Origin: Pseudomonadota bacterium
GTDB lineage: Bacteria > Pseudomonadota > Alphaproteobacteria > Micropepsales > Micropepsaceae
DNA: 64,000 bases
Reading direction: 5' to 3'
NCBI GenBank assembly: GCA_018241025.1
Contig: JAFEEQ010000020.1
Coordinates: 1 to 64,000 of the forward strand
A program made the position numbers and the translations under genes. Positions 16,547 through 26,164 of this stretch are shown here, one piece after another; the first letter of the stretch is position 1, and each line of letters starts with the position of its first letter. The notes under the pieces were generated by a model. That model did not search any database, was not told the DNA's origin, and was given only the letters and a program-made list of their open reading frames with translations.

Positions 16547-16965
16547 ACGAAGAGCTGCGCATCTGTTTCGAGCCGCACAACGAAGCCTCGACGCGCGAGG
16601 TGATCGACGGGCTCGTCTATCACAATGTCGCGCAGACCGGGCAGGACAGCTGGTATCCGGTGCGTTTCTATCTGCGCGGCGAGGGCGATGCGATCCGTGG
16701 CGGCCTGCTCGGTCAGGTCTGGGGCCAGTGGCTGCACATCAACATTCTCTGGATCGACCGCTCGGCGCGCGGCAAGGGTCATGCGGGCGAATTGCTGCGC
16801 CGCGCCGAGGCCTATGCCAAAGATTTGGGCTGCATCGGCGCCCATCTGGAGACTTTCAGCTTCCAGGCCCGCCCGCTCTACGAACGTCACGGCTACGAAG
16901 TCTTCGGCCAGATCGACGATTACCCGCCGGGCCATACGAATTTCTTCTTGCGGAAGAGGTTTTGA
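16543..16965 (+). CDS. GNAT family N-acetyltransferase
   Basis: A 140-residue acetyltransferase-like protein with the GNAT motif A region ILWIDRSARGKGHAGELLRRAEAYAKDLG (acetyl-CoA pyrophosphate loop RxxGxG/A) and a C-terminal ARPLYERHGYEVFGQ. It is coupled (ATGA) to the dienelactone hydrolase gene. Substrate unknown. Confidence 0.85.
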   Translation: MNEELRICFEPHNEASTREVIDGLVYHNVAQTGQDSWYPVRFYLRGEGDAIRGGLLGQVWGQWLHINILWIDRSARGKGHAGELLRRAEAYAKDLGCIGAHLETFSFQARPLYERHGYEVFGQIDDYPPGHTNFFLRKRF

Positions 16966-16989
16966 GTTTTGGGGGTTTGTTTTTTAAGT

Positions 16990-17077
16990 CGTCATCGCCG
17001 GACTTGTTCCGGCGATCCAGGATCGCAACTGGAGCTTGGGTGATCTTGGATGGCCGCCACAGGGGCGGCCATGACGG
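16990..17077. repeat. Dispersed palindromic repeat (family R1)
   Basis: GTCATCGCCGG...CCGGCGATCCAGGATCGC at the left and GATCTTGGATGGCCGCC...GGCGGCCATGACGG at the right form a long imperfect palindrome between two convergent genes. Relatives occur at 34481, 43207, 53437 and 62542. Confidence 0.7.
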
Positions 17078-17105
17078 TTGGGAATGGTCAAGAAGACTGC
17101 ATACT

Positions 17106-19631
17106 CTACGGCGCCCTTAACTGCACCGCCGGTTTCGCCGCCAGCGCCGTCATCGCGCCCGCCAGGCCGAACAGCAGCGTCGCCGCGCCGCCGCCGACGA
17201 CCGTGACCAGCGCGACGCCGGCATCGAAACTCGGCGTCAGCTCGAATACCTGCCGGCAGATCACGTCCGCCGCGAGCGTCCCGGCGCCGAGTGCCAGCGC
17301 GCCGGTGACGACACCGATCAGCCCGTATTCAATGATGTACACCAGCGCCACGCGCGCCCGCGTCGCGCCCAGCACTTTCAGCACCGTCGCGTCGTAGACC
17401 CGCCCGCGCCCGCCCGCCGCGATCGCGCCGGCCAGCACCAGCAGCCCCGACAGGATGGTGAGCAGGCTCGCCGCGCGCACGCCGTCGCTCAATTCCTGGA
17501 ACAGCGTGTCGACCTGGGCGATGGCGTCCTTCACCCTGATGGTCGAGACATTTGGGAACGCATCGGTGATCGAACGATAGAGCCGCGCCTCGTCCTCCGG
17601 ATCCACGCGCACCGTCGCGAGGAAGGAATGCGGCGCCTTGTCGATCAGCCCGGGCGACATGACGATGATGAAGTTCTGTTGGCCGGTGGTGAAATCCACC
17701 TTGCGCAGATTGGCGATGGTGCCTTCGATCTCGCGTCCGAGGACATTGATGACCATCTTGTCGCCGAGCGAAAGGCCCATCCCCTGCGCCAGTTCGGCGT
17801 CGAACGAGATGAGCGGCGGTCCGTCGTAATTCGCCGGCCACCATTTGCCCGCCACGATCACGCTGCCCTTGGGCGGCGTTGCGGCATAGGTGATGCCGCG
17901 GTCGCCCGAGACCGCCCATTTTGCTTCCGGCGCGATCTTCGCGTCCTTGGCCGGCACGCCTTTCAGCGAGACGATCCGTCCACGGATCATTGAGGTGCGG
18001 CGATAATCCTCGGCGCTCTTCACCGCCCGGATCTTCGCGTCGAAGGCCGCAACCTCATCGGGCTGGATGTCGACGAAGAAGAAACTGGGCGCGGTGCCGG
18101 GCAGGCGGTCCTTGACCTGGTCGGCGATGGTGCGGTCGAGCAGCGACACGGTCGCAAGCAGCGTGAGCCCGAGTCCGAGCGCGGTCACCACCCCCGCCGT
18201 CCCCGCACCCGGCCTGGTCAGGTTCGCGAGCGCCAGCCGGAGGATCGGCCGCTGCGGCCGCGGCAGGAGGCGCAACAGCCGGCGCAGGCCTTCGGCGATC
18301 AGGCGCAGCACGACAAGCCCGGCCGCGATCCCGGCGAGAAATTCGGCGGCGAAATCCGGTGCCGGCGCCATCCACAAGGCGAGCGCGATGACGATGGCCC
18401 CGGCAACGGCGGCGACGGCGAGGTAAGGCCAGGCACCGCGCGCGCGTACCGGCGCGACCAGATCGCGGAACAGGCTCGCCGGTGCGATCAGCCGTGCGCG
18501 CGCCAGTGGTGGCACCGCGCAGGCGATAGCGGAGAGGAGGCCGAACAGCGCCGCGAGGATCAGTGGCAGCGGATAGATCGCGAACCGTGCCGGTGCGGGC
18601 AGATCCGATCCGAACGCCGCCTCGACACCGAAGGGCAGGGCGGCGCCCAGCACGACGCCAAGTGCCACCGCCGCCAGCGCGACCACCATCACCTGAACGA
18701 AGAAGACGAGGAAGATCAGCGTGCCGTCGGCGCCGAGCGATTTGAAGATCGCGATTTCGTTGCGCTTGCGGTCGAGGAATGCGCTCACCGCCTGCGCCGC
18801 GCCGACGCCGCCGACCGCCAGCGCCGTCAGCCCGACCAGGGTGAGGAACATCGTCACCTGCTCGACGAAGCGGCGGATACCTGGCGCGGCATTTCCTCGA
18901 TCCCGGATATTCCAGCCGGCATCGGGAAACGCCGCTGTTGCCGCGTTCTTGAACGCCTTGGGCCGCACGTCGCCGGGCAGCGCGATGTGATAGTTATAAT
19001 CGATCAGGCTGCCCAGCGTGACGAGTCCGGTACGCGCCAGCCCCGCATCGCCGATCAGCACATGCGGCCCGAGATCGAATCCACCGGACAGCCGATCGGG
19101 CTCGTTCGCCAGTACGGCGGCGATGCGGAAGGTCTGCGTGCCGATCTTCATCAATCCGCCGGGACGCAGGTTCAAACGGTCGAGCAGCGTCTGTTCGGCC
19201 ACCGCACCGCAGATCGCGCCATGGCAGGCGAGGGCATCTGCAAGGCGGCCTGCCGGCGCCAGCGTCACCGCGCCGTACAGCGGATAGGCGCCATCGACCG
19301 ATTTCAACTCGACAAGCTGGCGCTCCTCTTCATTGCCCTGTTTGAGCGCATAGGCCATCGCGCGCATCGAAACGGTGCGCGAGACGGGGCCTGCCTTCGT
19401 CATGAAGCCGAGTTCCTCGGCGTTCGCCTCCCGGTGAATCAGATGCACGACCACATCGCCGCCCAGCAGCGTGCGGCCCTGTTCCGACAGACCGGTGAGG
19501 AAGGCAGTTGAAAGCGACTCCACGCCGGCAATCGCCGCAACGCCCAGCACCAGGCAGGCGAAGAAGATGCGGAAGCCCCGAAGGCCCGCGCGCATCTCGC
19601 GCCGGGCGAGGCGGAAGGCGGTGCCGATCAT
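17106..19631 (-). CDS. ybbP: ABC transporter permease, YbbP/FtsX type
   Basis: An 841-residue permease with one N-terminal transmembrane helix, a MacB-type periplasmic domain, a central FtsX block, a second periplasmic part and a C-terminal FtsX block: the double-FtsX architecture of YbbP. It overlaps the ATPase gene by 4 nt. The arrangement ybbP-ybbA divergent from tesA is the same as in E. coli. Such transporters are thought to extract or move envelope lipids or lipoproteins; the substrate is not known. Confidence 0.85.
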   Translation of the reverse strand: MIGTAFRLARREMRAGLRGFRIFFACLVLGVAAIAGVESLSTAFLTGLSEQGRTLLGGDVVVHLIHREANAEELGFMTKAGPVSRTVSMRAMAYALKQGNEEERQLVELKSVDGAYPLYGAVTLAPAGRLADALACHGAICGAVAEQTLLDRLNLRPGGLMKIGTQTFRIAAVLANEPDRLSGGFDLGPHVLIGDAGLARTGLVTLGSLIDYNYHIALPGDVRPKAFKNAATAAFPDAGWNIRDRGNAAPGIRRFVEQVTMFLTLVGLTALAVGGVGAAQAVSAFLDRKRNEIAIFKSLGADGTLIFLVFFVQVMVVALAAVALGVVLGAALPFGVEAAFGSDLPAPARFAIYPLPLILAALFGLLSAIACAVPPLARARLIAPASLFRDLVAPVRARGAWPYLAVAAVAGAIVIALALWMAPAPDFAAEFLAGIAAGLVVLRLIAEGLRRLLRLLPRPQRPILRLALANLTRPGAGTAGVVTALGLGLTLLATVSLLDRTIADQVKDRLPGTAPSFFFVDIQPDEVAAFDAKIRAVKSAEDYRRTSMIRGRIVSLKGVPAKDAKIAPEAKWAVSGDRGITYAATPPKGSVIVAGKWWPANYDGPPLISFDAELAQGMGLSLGDKMVINVLGREIEGTIANLRKVDFTTGQQNFIIVMSPGLIDKAPHSFLATVRVDPEDEARLYRSITDAFPNVSTIRVKDAIAQVDTLFQELSDGVRAASLLTILSGLLVLAGAIAAGGRGRVYDATVLKVLGATRARVALVYIIEYGLIGVVTGALALGAGTLAADVICRQVFELTPSFDAGVALVTVVGGGAATLLFGLAGAMTALAAKPAVQLRAP

Positions 19632-20356
19632 GCGGCGCCAGTAGATGCTGAGTGCTGAGCTTGTCGAAGCATCGAAGCATCGGCCACGATGCGGCCATCC
19701 TTGAGCCGCACGATCCGGCTGCAGCGCGCGGCGAGCGCCTCTTCATGCGTCACCAGGAACAGCGTCGCGCCCGCGCGCGCCGGAAGATCGAACAGAAGAT
19801 CGGCGACCTCCTTGCCCGTCGCGCCGTCCAGGTTGCCGGTCGGCTCATCCGCGAACAGCACCTTCGGCCCCGGCGCGATAGCACGGGCGAGGGCGACGCG
19901 CTGCTGCTCGCCGCCCGAAAGCTGTCCCGGATAGTGGTCGGTGCGCGCGCCGAGCCCGACCGCGGCGAGACCGTCGCGGGCGCGGTCGAACGCATCCCCG
20001 GCGCCGCTCAGTTCGAGCGGAACCGCGACATTCTCCAGCGCCGTCATGGTCGGGATCAGATGGAACGACTGGAACACGATGCCGACACGCCCGCGGCGAA
20101 ACCGCGCCAGCGCATCCTCGCCCAGCCGCGTGATGTCCACCCCGTCCACGATCACCCGGCCCGAGCTCGCGCTTTCGAGCCCCGCCGCCACCATCAACAG
20201 GGACGACTTGCCCGAGCCCGATGGCCCCAGTAGCGCCACGGTCTCTCCGGCGGCGATGGAAAGGCTCACGCCCTTCAGGATTTCGACCGGCCCGGCGATG
20301 CTCGCCAGCGTCAGGGTCACATCTTCCAAAACGATGGCTTGTGGGGGATTGTGCAT
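19628..20356 (-). CDS. ybbA: ABC transporter ATP-binding protein, YbbA/LolD type
   Basis: A 242-residue ATPase with Walker A GPSGSGKSS, Q-loop FQSFHLIPTMTALENV, signature LSGGEQQRVALARA, Walker B VLFADEPTGNLD and H-loop VTHE. I chose ATG 20356, MHNPPQAIV, because the upstream extension lies in a non-conserved stretch. The last dozen codons contain a short repeat (GAGCTTGTCGAAGC on the plus strand). It pairs with the adjacent permease. Confidence 0.9.
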   Translation of the reverse strand: MHNPPQAIVLEDVTLTLASIAGPVEILKGVSLSIAAGETVALLGPSGSGKSSLLMVAAGLESASSGRVIVDGVDITRLGEDALARFRRGRVGIVFQSFHLIPTMTALENVAVPLELSGAGDAFDRARDGLAAVGLGARTDHYPGQLSGGEQQRVALARAIAPGPKVLFADEPTGNLDGATGKEVADLLFDLPARAGATLFLVTHEEALAARCSRIVRLKDGRIVADASMLRQAQHSASTGAA

Positions 20357-20409
20357 CGATGACTCGGGCGAACGGCGTGTCTCTATATAGGTGTTCCAGC
20401 ACCACAATT

Positions 20410-20520
20410 TCACCTCCCCATCGTGGGGAGGTCGAAATGCGAAGCATTTCGGGTGGGGATGTCACATCCCGACTCGACGCTCGCTCTGCCTGCGTCGACC
20501 TCAACACGCTGGGGAGGTGG
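20410..20520. repeat. Dispersed repeat (family R2) overlapping the tesA 5' end
   Basis: A 110-bp element beginning CACCTCCCCATCGTGGGGAG and ending TGGGGAGGTGG, with GAAATGCGAAGCATTTCGG inside. A second copy lies at 54126-54238. Both ends can provide GGGGAGGTG, a strong Shine-Dalgarno. Confidence 0.8.
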
Positions 20521-21141
20521 ATTGCGGCGCTGCTTTTGTCTCTCGCCCTCGCCCTGAGCCTGTCGAAGGCCGCGACGGCCGCCCCCATCAAAATCCTCGC
20601 CCTCGGCACCAGTCTGACCCAGGGCTATGGCGTCCCGCCGGGGCAGGACTTCACCGCGGTCCTCGAAGCCCGCCTGAAAGCCTCCGGCCTCGACGTGAAG
20701 CTGATCAATGCCGGCGTCTCGGGCGACACTTCGGCGGGCGGCCTCTCGCGCGTCGACTGGTCGCTGGCCGACCATCCCGACGCCGCCATCGTCGAGTTCG
20801 GTTCCAACGACGCCTTGCGCGGGCAGTCGCCGCAGCAGACTGAGAAGAACCTCACCGCGATACTGACCAAGCTAAATGCCGCGCATATTCCGATCCTTCT
20901 CATCGGCATGAAGGCGCCGCGCAATCTTGGGCCCGAATATGCCGCGCAGTTCGATCCGATCTATCCGAAGCTCGCCAAACAGTTCGGCGCGATCCTCTAT
21001 CCCTTCATGCTCGATGGTGTCGCCTTGGACCCGAAGCTCAACCAGTCCGACGGCATTCATCCCAATCCGGCCGGCGTGAAGATTATCGTCGAAAAATTCC
21101 TGCCATATGCCAAACGCCTCGTCGCCGAGGTCCGTCACTAG
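20437..21141 (+). CDS. tesA: SGNH-type esterase/thioesterase I (TesA-like)
   Basis: Periplasmic lysophospholipase/thioesterase of the SGNH family. ALGTSLTQGYGV carries the nucleophilic Ser (GDSL variant), followed by NAGVSGDTSAGG (block II), EFGSNDALRG (block III) and DGIHPNPAG (Asp/His, block V). A hydrophobic segment (IAALLLSLALALSLS) ending in ATAA is a signal peptide. The only in-frame ATG near it (20437) lies inside repeat R2, giving an odd 28-residue leader. A non-ATG start just after the repeat (20521-20536), driven by the repeat's GGGGAGGTG, is equally possible. Divergent from ybbA, as in E. coli. Confidence 0.85.
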   Translation: MRSISGGDVTSRLDARSACVDLNTLGRWIAALLLSLALALSLSKAATAAPIKILALGTSLTQGYGVPPGQDFTAVLEARLKASGLDVKLINAGVSGDTSAGGLSRVDWSLADHPDAAIVEFGSNDALRGQSPQQTEKNLTAILTKLNAAHIPILLIGMKAPRNLGPEYAAQFDPIYPKLAKQFGAILYPFMLDGVALDPKLNQSDGIHPNPAGVKIIVEKFLPYAKRLVAEVRH

Positions 21142-22677
21142 ATGTTCAAGCGGCTCCTTTCCGTCGGCGGATTCACGCTGCTGTCGCGCCTCACCGGCTT
21201 CGCCCGCGACATCCTGATGGCGAGGATGCTCGGCGGCGGCATCCTGTCAGATGCTTTCATCGTCGCCTTCCTGTTCCCGAATTATTTCCGCGCCATTTTC
21301 GGTGAGGGCACGATCAACCCGGCCTTCCTGCCGCGCTATGCCGCGCTGCACGCGCGCGGCGAGCACAAGGCGGCGGCGGCGTTCGCCGATGCGATCTTCT
21401 CCTGGCAGATGGCGGCGCAGTTCGTCATCCTGTTCGCCGCCTTCTTCGGCATGACGCAGATCGTCCATGTCGTCGCGCCGGGCTTTGCCGGCAATGAAGG
21501 CCAGTGGGCTCTCACCGCCGAACTCGCGCGTATCACCTTTCCCTATCTCATCCTCACCGTCGTCGCGGTGCAGTTGTCTGCAATGCTGAACGCCATCGAT
21601 CGGTTCTGGGCGGCGGCGGCATGGTCGATCCTGCCCAATCTGTCGATGGTCGCGACGCTGCTCGCGTCGCGCTGGTTCCCGAACGCCGCCTATGCCGCCG
21701 CTTGGGGCGTGCTTGGTGGTGGCCTGCTGCAACTCTTCTTCATGCTTTGGGCCGGCAAGCGCGACGGTCTCGATTTGCGCATCGCCTGGCCGCGCTGGAC
21801 GCCCGAGATCAAGGAGTTCTTCAAGGCGTTCGGCGCCGTGACCTTCGGCGCCGCCAGCGTCGTCGCCGCGCCTCTGATCGACACGATCATAGCCAGTTAT
21901 CTCCCCATCGGAAGCCGGACCGCGCTCTACTACGCCGACCGTGTCGACCAGTTGCCGCTCGGCGTGCTCGGCATCGCGCTCGGCACGGTGCTGCTGCCGC
22001 AGATGTCGGCGCGGCTTGCGACCGGCGACCGCGCCGGATCCGATCGGGCGCAGAACAACGCCGCCGCGCTCACCCTGCTGCTCACGTTGCCCTTCGCCGC
22101 GGTGTTCCTGGCCATTCCCGATACGATCATGCGTGCGATCTTCGCCCATGGCGCTTTCGACCGGAACGCCGCGGCGCTCGCCGCGGTCGCGCTCGCGGCC
22201 TATGGCGTCGGCCTGCCGGCCTTCGCGCTGGTGCGCATCGTCGCCTCCACCTTCTATGCCCGCCACGACACCATGACCCCGGCGCGTGCCACCGTGACGG
22301 CCATCGTCGCGAACATCGCGCTCAAGATCGTGTTCGTCTGGGGCTTCGGCTTCGGCATTGCCGGCGTCGCGCTCGGCACTGCGCTCGGCGCCTGGATCAA
22401 TGTCGGCCAGCTTGTCTGGCAGGGGCGCCGCAAGGACCTGCTCGCGATCCAGCCGTTGTTCACCCGCGCCGTGATGCCTATCCTGCTCGCGACGGCGGGT
22501 GCCGGTCTCGGCGCGCTCGGTGGCGTGAAGCTTCTCGATCTCTTGCCGCTCCATCTGCCGAATGGCCTGAACGGCATCGCCCACCTCGCAGCCGGCGGCT
22601 TGCTCGGCATCGGGCTCTATGGCGGCACGGTCCTCGCCTTCCGCCGCTCCTTGCCGCTCGGCGGTGCGAGCCTCTGA
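21142..22677 (+). CDS. murJ: Lipid II flippase MurJ
   Basis: A 511-residue inner-membrane protein of the MOP/MviN family that flips lipid II for peptidoglycan synthesis. It has about fourteen hydrophobic helices. The N-terminus matches MurJ (LLSRLTGFARDILMARMLG, then NYFRAIFGEGTINPAFLPRY). Conserved charged residues of the central cavity are in that first third. It starts immediately after the tesA stop, with no gap. Confidence 0.95.
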   Translation: MFKRLLSVGGFTLLSRLTGFARDILMARMLGGGILSDAFIVAFLFPNYFRAIFGEGTINPAFLPRYAALHARGEHKAAAAFADAIFSWQMAAQFVILFAAFFGMTQIVHVVAPGFAGNEGQWALTAELARITFPYLILTVVAVQLSAMLNAIDRFWAAAAWSILPNLSMVATLLASRWFPNAAYAAAWGVLGGGLLQLFFMLWAGKRDGLDLRIAWPRWTPEIKEFFKAFGAVTFGAASVVAAPLIDTIIASYLPIGSRTALYYADRVDQLPLGVLGIALGTVLLPQMSARLATGDRAGSDRAQNNAAALTLLLTLPFAAVFLAIPDTIMRAIFAHGAFDRNAAALAAVALAAYGVGLPAFALVRIVASTFYARHDTMTPARATVTAIVANIALKIVFVWGFGFGIAGVALGTALGAWINVGQLVWQGRRKDLLAIQPLFTRAVMPILLATAGAGLGALGGVKLLDLLPLHLPNGLNGIAHLAAGGLLGIGLYGGTVLAFRRSLPLGGASL

Positions 22678-22679
22678 CC

Positions 22680-23213
22680 ATGCAGCGCCTCTTCGTCGCC
22701 CTTTCGATCCCGGAACCGGTCGCGCAGGCGATTGCGCTCATCCAGTCCGGCGTGCCGGGTGCGCGCTGGCAATCGCGCGAGCAACTGCACCTCACTCTGC
22801 GGTTCATAGGCGAGGTCGATGGCCGCGACGCGGCAGCCATCGACGACGCGTTGGCTGGAATCTCCGCACCGGCCTTCGCGCTCGAGCCGCATGGCGTCGG
22901 CGAATTCGGCGGCAAGCACCCGCATGCGCTCTGGGTTGGGGTGCGCAAGAGCGAGCCGCTGCTCCATCTCCAGCGCAAGGTCGAAAGCGCCCTGCAGCGC
23001 GTCGGCATCGCCGGAGACCGTGAGCGCTACAAGCCGCACATCACCGTCGCCCGTCTCGGGCGCACGCCGCTCGGCAAGGTGATGGACTGGCTGACCGACC
23101 ACGCGCTCTTCACCGCACCGGCCTTCGAGGTCGACGAGTTCCAGCTCTATTCGAGCGTGCTGACCGACGACGGCAGCATCTACCGGCCCGAACGGACCTA
23201 TCGCCTTCGCTGA
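22680..23213 (+). CDS. thpR: RNA 2',3'-cyclic phosphodiesterase ThpR
   Basis: A 177-residue 2H-phosphoesterase that opens RNA 2',3'-cyclic phosphates. The two catalytic motifs are HLTL at residue 37 and HITV near residue 120. It is 2 nt after the murJ stop, so co-transcribed. It acts on the same kind of RNA end that RtcB joins, although it is 15 kb away and not in that operon. The 195 nt that follow (23214-23408) show no feature I can name. Confidence 0.9.
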   Translation: MQRLFVALSIPEPVAQAIALIQSGVPGARWQSREQLHLTLRFIGEVDGRDAAAIDDALAGISAPAFALEPHGVGEFGGKHPHALWVGVRKSEPLLHLQRKVESALQRVGIAGDRERYKPHITVARLGRTPLGKVMDWLTDHALFTAPAFEVDEFQLYSSVLTDDGSIYRPERTYRLR

Positions 23214-23408
23214 CCCTCTTGCGGCGGCGCGTTACCCGCGCCAACATCGCCGCGCAGATCCCCGTTGGCAGGCAGGCATGCGTAACAGCTCAGCCCCATC
23301 CAGCACACAGGCCAAGCAAAGCTGGCATCGCCCGACGCTTCGAGCGATTTCCGCCACGCAATCGAAACTCAGCAGCACGCCCTACGCCGACAGCGTCGAG
23401 CAGCAGAG

Positions 23409-24176
23409 CTAACGCGCCTGGCGCAGCGCGGCACAGGTCGCGCTGCCGATCGGGCCCTGCGTGTCGTGCAGGAAGCATTCGCCGATCGCCACGCCGTCCG
23501 TCGCGTGATGATTGGTCTTCTCGAACCCGATCCATTCGCCGACCGGCAACCGGTGCAGGTATACCGTCATGTCGGTGTTGATGTAGCCGAGGCTGTTTTC
23601 GGCCCGATTGGCGAGCGGGCTGGCGAAGTCCGCCGCCGCGGCGACGCGCGTGAACGGGGTCAGCGGCGCGCCTTCCACCATCTCGCGGATCTCCGCCATC
23701 CACGCCCCGCGTTTGCCGTTGTCGGCGCCGAACCATTCGGAGACGTTGCGCATCTTCCACATCCGGCCGCCGAACTGGTTGGGCGGTGGCGGGGGCAGGG
23801 TGTCGGGATGCGGCGCATCCCAGTTGTGTGGGCTCACCGTCTTGCCCGGCGCGTTCTCGCCGCGGATCAGGAATTGCGCCGTGCCTCGCGAGACGCTCTT
23901 GCCGCCCTGCATCAACTCGACATCGACGATCTTGATCCGCCTGCCGCCGCGGATCACCCGCGTTTCCGCCGTGATCGGCGAGAAATCCGGCAGGCGGTAC
24001 ATGTCGACCGTCAGCCGCGCGGGCATCCATTCCGGACCGCCATGGGTACGCTCGAGTTCATAGCCGCACAGCCCGATCACCACGCGGCCGTGCAGCGAGT
24101 CATCGCGCCACGGACCGCGTCCTGCCGCTTGCGGGAGGTACGCCTCGCCCTCCCGCTTGAAAAACGCATCGCTCAT
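23409..24176 (-). CDS. Acyl-CoA thioesterase-like double hot-dog protein
   Basis: A 255-residue protein with two consecutive hot-dog halves, like the TesB/4HBT_3 family. The first half contains LHGRVVIGLCGYELE and RLTVDMYRLPDF. The second contains ASPLANRAENSLGYINTDMTVYLHR and WIGFEKTNHHATDGVAIGECFLHD, the usual thioesterase C-terminal pattern. Substrate and start are reasonably clear in position but not in chemistry. It is followed within 8 nt by cysK in the same direction upstream. Confidence 0.8.
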   Translation of the reverse strand: MSDAFFKREGEAYLPQAAGRGPWRDDSLHGRVVIGLCGYELERTHGGPEWMPARLTVDMYRLPDFSPITAETRVIRGGRRIKIVDVELMQGGKSVSRGTAQFLIRGENAPGKTVSPHNWDAPHPDTLPPPPPNQFGGRMWKMRNVSEWFGADNGKRGAWMAEIREMVEGAPLTPFTRVAAAADFASPLANRAENSLGYINTDMTVYLHRLPVGEWIGFEKTNHHATDGVAIGECFLHDTQGPIGSATCAALRQAR

Positions 24177-24183
24177 GCTTCGT

Positions 24184-25143
24184 TCAAAGCCCTTCGAACA
24201 GCGCGGTCGAGAGATAGCGTTCGGCGAAGGAGGGAATGATCGCGACGATCGTCTTGCCCGCCATGTCCGGCCGTGCGCCGACTTCGAGCGCCGCCGCGAT
24301 CGCCGCGCCCGACGAGATGCCGACCGGAATGCCTTCCAGCTTGGCCGCCTTGCGCGCGGTCTCGAACGCGGTCTCGTTCGAGATTGTGATGACCTCGTCG
24401 ATCACCGAACGGTCGAGGATCGCCGGCACGAAGCCTGCGCCGATACCCTGGATCTTGTGCGGACCCGGCGCGCCGCCGGAGAGCACCGGCGAATCCTCCG
24501 GTTCGAGCGCGATCATCTTCAAGCCCGGTTTCTTCTGTTTCAGCACCTGGCCGATGCCGGTGATGGTGCCGCCGGTGCCGACGCCACTGATCACGACATC
24601 GACCTTGCCTTCGGTGTCGTTCCAGATCTCCTCCGCCGTGGTGCGGCGGTGGATGTCGGGATTGGCGGGGTTCTCGAACTGCTGCGGGATGATTGCATCC
24701 GGCGTGGCGGCGACGATCTCCTGCGCCTTGGCGATCGCGCCTTTCATGCCCTTAGGCCCTTCGGTCAGGACGACGTCGGCGCCGAGCAGCATCAGCATCT
24801 TGCGCCGCTCCAGCGACATCGTCTCGGGCATGACGAGGATGAGCTTGTAGCCTTTCGCTGCGGCGACGAAGGCCAGCGCGATACCGGTATTGCCGCTGGT
24901 CGGCTCGACGATGGTCGATTTGCCGGGCGTGAGAATGCCCTTCTGCTCCAGCGACTCGATCATCGCGACGCCGATGCGATCCTTCACGCTCGACAGCGGA
25001 TTGAAGAATTCGAGCTTGAGCAGGATGTCGGCCTTGGCGCCGGCCTCCGCATTCAGGCGGTGCAGCCGCACCAGCGGCGTATCGCCGATGGTCTGGGTAA
25101 TAGAGTCGTAGATCCGTCCGCGTCCGGGTTTGCCTTGTTGCAT
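24184..25143 (-). CDS. cysK: Cysteine synthase (O-acetylserine sulfhydrylase)
   Basis: A 319-residue PLP enzyme making cysteine from O-acetylserine and sulfide. PLP lysine is in [11 protein letters not shown] (about residue 50), substrate loop [13 protein letters not shown]-phosphate loop [10 protein letters not shown] and the C-terminal [12 protein letters not shown]. Its start directly abuts the stop of the upstream exonuclease gene. An Rrf2 regulator two genes upstream may control it. Confidence 0.95.
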   Translation of the reverse strand: MQQGKPGRGRIYDSITQTIGDTPLVRLHRLNAEAGAKADILLKLEFFNPLSSVKDRIGVAMIESLEQKGILTPGKSTIVEPTSGNTGIALAFVAAAKGYKLILVMPETMSLERRKMLMLLGADVVLTEGPKGMKGAIAKAQEIVAATPDAIIPQQFENPANPDIHRRTTAEEIWNDTEGKVDVVISGVGTGGTITGIGQVLKQKKPGLKMIALEPEDSPVLSGGAPGPHKIQGIGAGFVPAILDRSVIDEVITISNETAFETARKAAKLEGIPVGISSGAAIAAALEVGARPDMAGKTIVAIIPSFAERYLSTALFEGL

Positions 25144-25704
25144 TTAGTGCTCCTGTCGGTCTTTGACGGCGAGAATTTTCATTAGCATTTCGCCCTGCTC
25201 GATAGCGTCTGATAGCGCGACATGTTCATGCCGTTTGCCCGGCGCGAACCAGTCGCGCGGAAGATTTCTCTTGACGGCCTCGCGATAAGGAATGCCGAGC
25301 GTCGCCATGGCAAGCGTCTTCATGTCGAGCGCCGAGAACGAGAACGGGCTGCGCCCCGCGAAGCGGATCATGTACCAATACATGAACGTGAAATCGAACC
25401 CGGCGGGGAATGCGGCGAATACCGGCCGCTTGCCGATGCTGTCGACCCAGGCGACGAAATCCTGCATCGCCTTCTCGGGCGCGGCCAGATCGCGACGAGT
25501 CTTAACATAGGCTTCGGGGTTTTTCTCCCACCACGCGGCGGTCTCGGGATCCGGCGCCGCCCCGGGGAGCAGTTCGAGGTTGGCTGTGAAGGTGTCGCGT
25601 AGTTTGCGGTCGACATAGGCAGCGGCACCGAAGGACAGCATCGAATGCGGACCGGGGATCGGTCCGTCAGTCTCGATATCGACGCTGATGAAAATCTCCG
25701 CCAT
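25144..25704 (-). CDS. DEDDh-type 3'-5' exonuclease-like protein
   Basis: A 186-residue RNase H-fold nuclease: FISVDIETDGP (ExoI, D and E ligands), a middle FDFTFMYW (ExoII Asp region) and HEHVALSDAIEQGE (ExoIII, His and Asp). A lone exonuclease domain, resembling DnaQ/oligoribonuclease-type proteins. It lies between the Rrf2 gene and cysK, with 2 and 0 nt gaps. Confidence 0.82.
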   Translation of the reverse strand: MAEIFISVDIETDGPIPGPHSMLSFGAAAYVDRKLRDTFTANLELLPGAAPDPETAAWWEKNPEAYVKTRRDLAAPEKAMQDFVAWVDSIGKRPVFAAFPAGFDFTFMYWYMIRFAGRSPFSFSALDMKTLAMATLGIPYREAVKRNLPRDWFAPGKRHEHVALSDAIEQGEMLMKILAVKDRQEH

Positions 25705-25706
25705 CG

Positions 25707-26162
25707 TCAGATCGTGAAATCCGCGCTCGCCCCGCCGCCGCAGTCGACGCCGGCTGTGCGCGCCCGCTGGCAGAGGTCTTCGATTGAGATCGCATCGAGC
25801 CGCGCCATCACCTCGTCCTGCAGCGACTGGATCAGCGGCGAGACGATACGGACGCCCAGTTCGGAACGCGGATCGATCACCTCGGCCTCTTCGTCTTCCA
25901 GGCTCTCGGCCACGCGCACCACGTCGCCGACGCTGATGCGCCGCCGCTCCTTGGCGAGTCGGTAGCCGCCGCGCGGTCCGCGCACGCCTTTCAGCACGCC
26001 GGCACGCACCAACTGTTGCATCACCTGCTCGAGATAACGCTGCGGCACGCCCTGGCGCGCCGTGATCTCCTTGGCCTGCACGGGCTCGGGACGCGCATTG
26101 AATGCGATGTCGATCACCGCTTCGAGGGCCAATAGGGTTTTTCGCGAGAGTTTCAGCATCAC
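25707..26162 (-). CDS. Rrf2 family transcriptional regulator
   Basis: A 151-residue winged-helix regulator with the Rrf2 N-terminus (LKLSRKTLLALEAVIDIA) and wing RGPRGGYRLAKERRRISVGDVV. IscR-type members carry three cysteines around residues 90-105; here that region (ESLEDEEAEVIDPRSELG) has none, and only two cysteines occur further on. An iron-sulfur sensor is therefore unlikely. Its place upstream of cysK suggests a CymR-like role in sulfur metabolism; that is inference. Confidence 0.85.
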   Translation of the reverse strand: MMLKLSRKTLLALEAVIDIAFNARPEPVQAKEITARQGVPQRYLEQVMQQLVRAGVLKGVRGPRGGYRLAKERRRISVGDVVRVAESLEDEEAEVIDPRSELGVRIVSPLIQSLQDEVMARLDAISIEDLCQRARTAGVDCGGGASADFTI

Positions 26163-26164
26163 GA

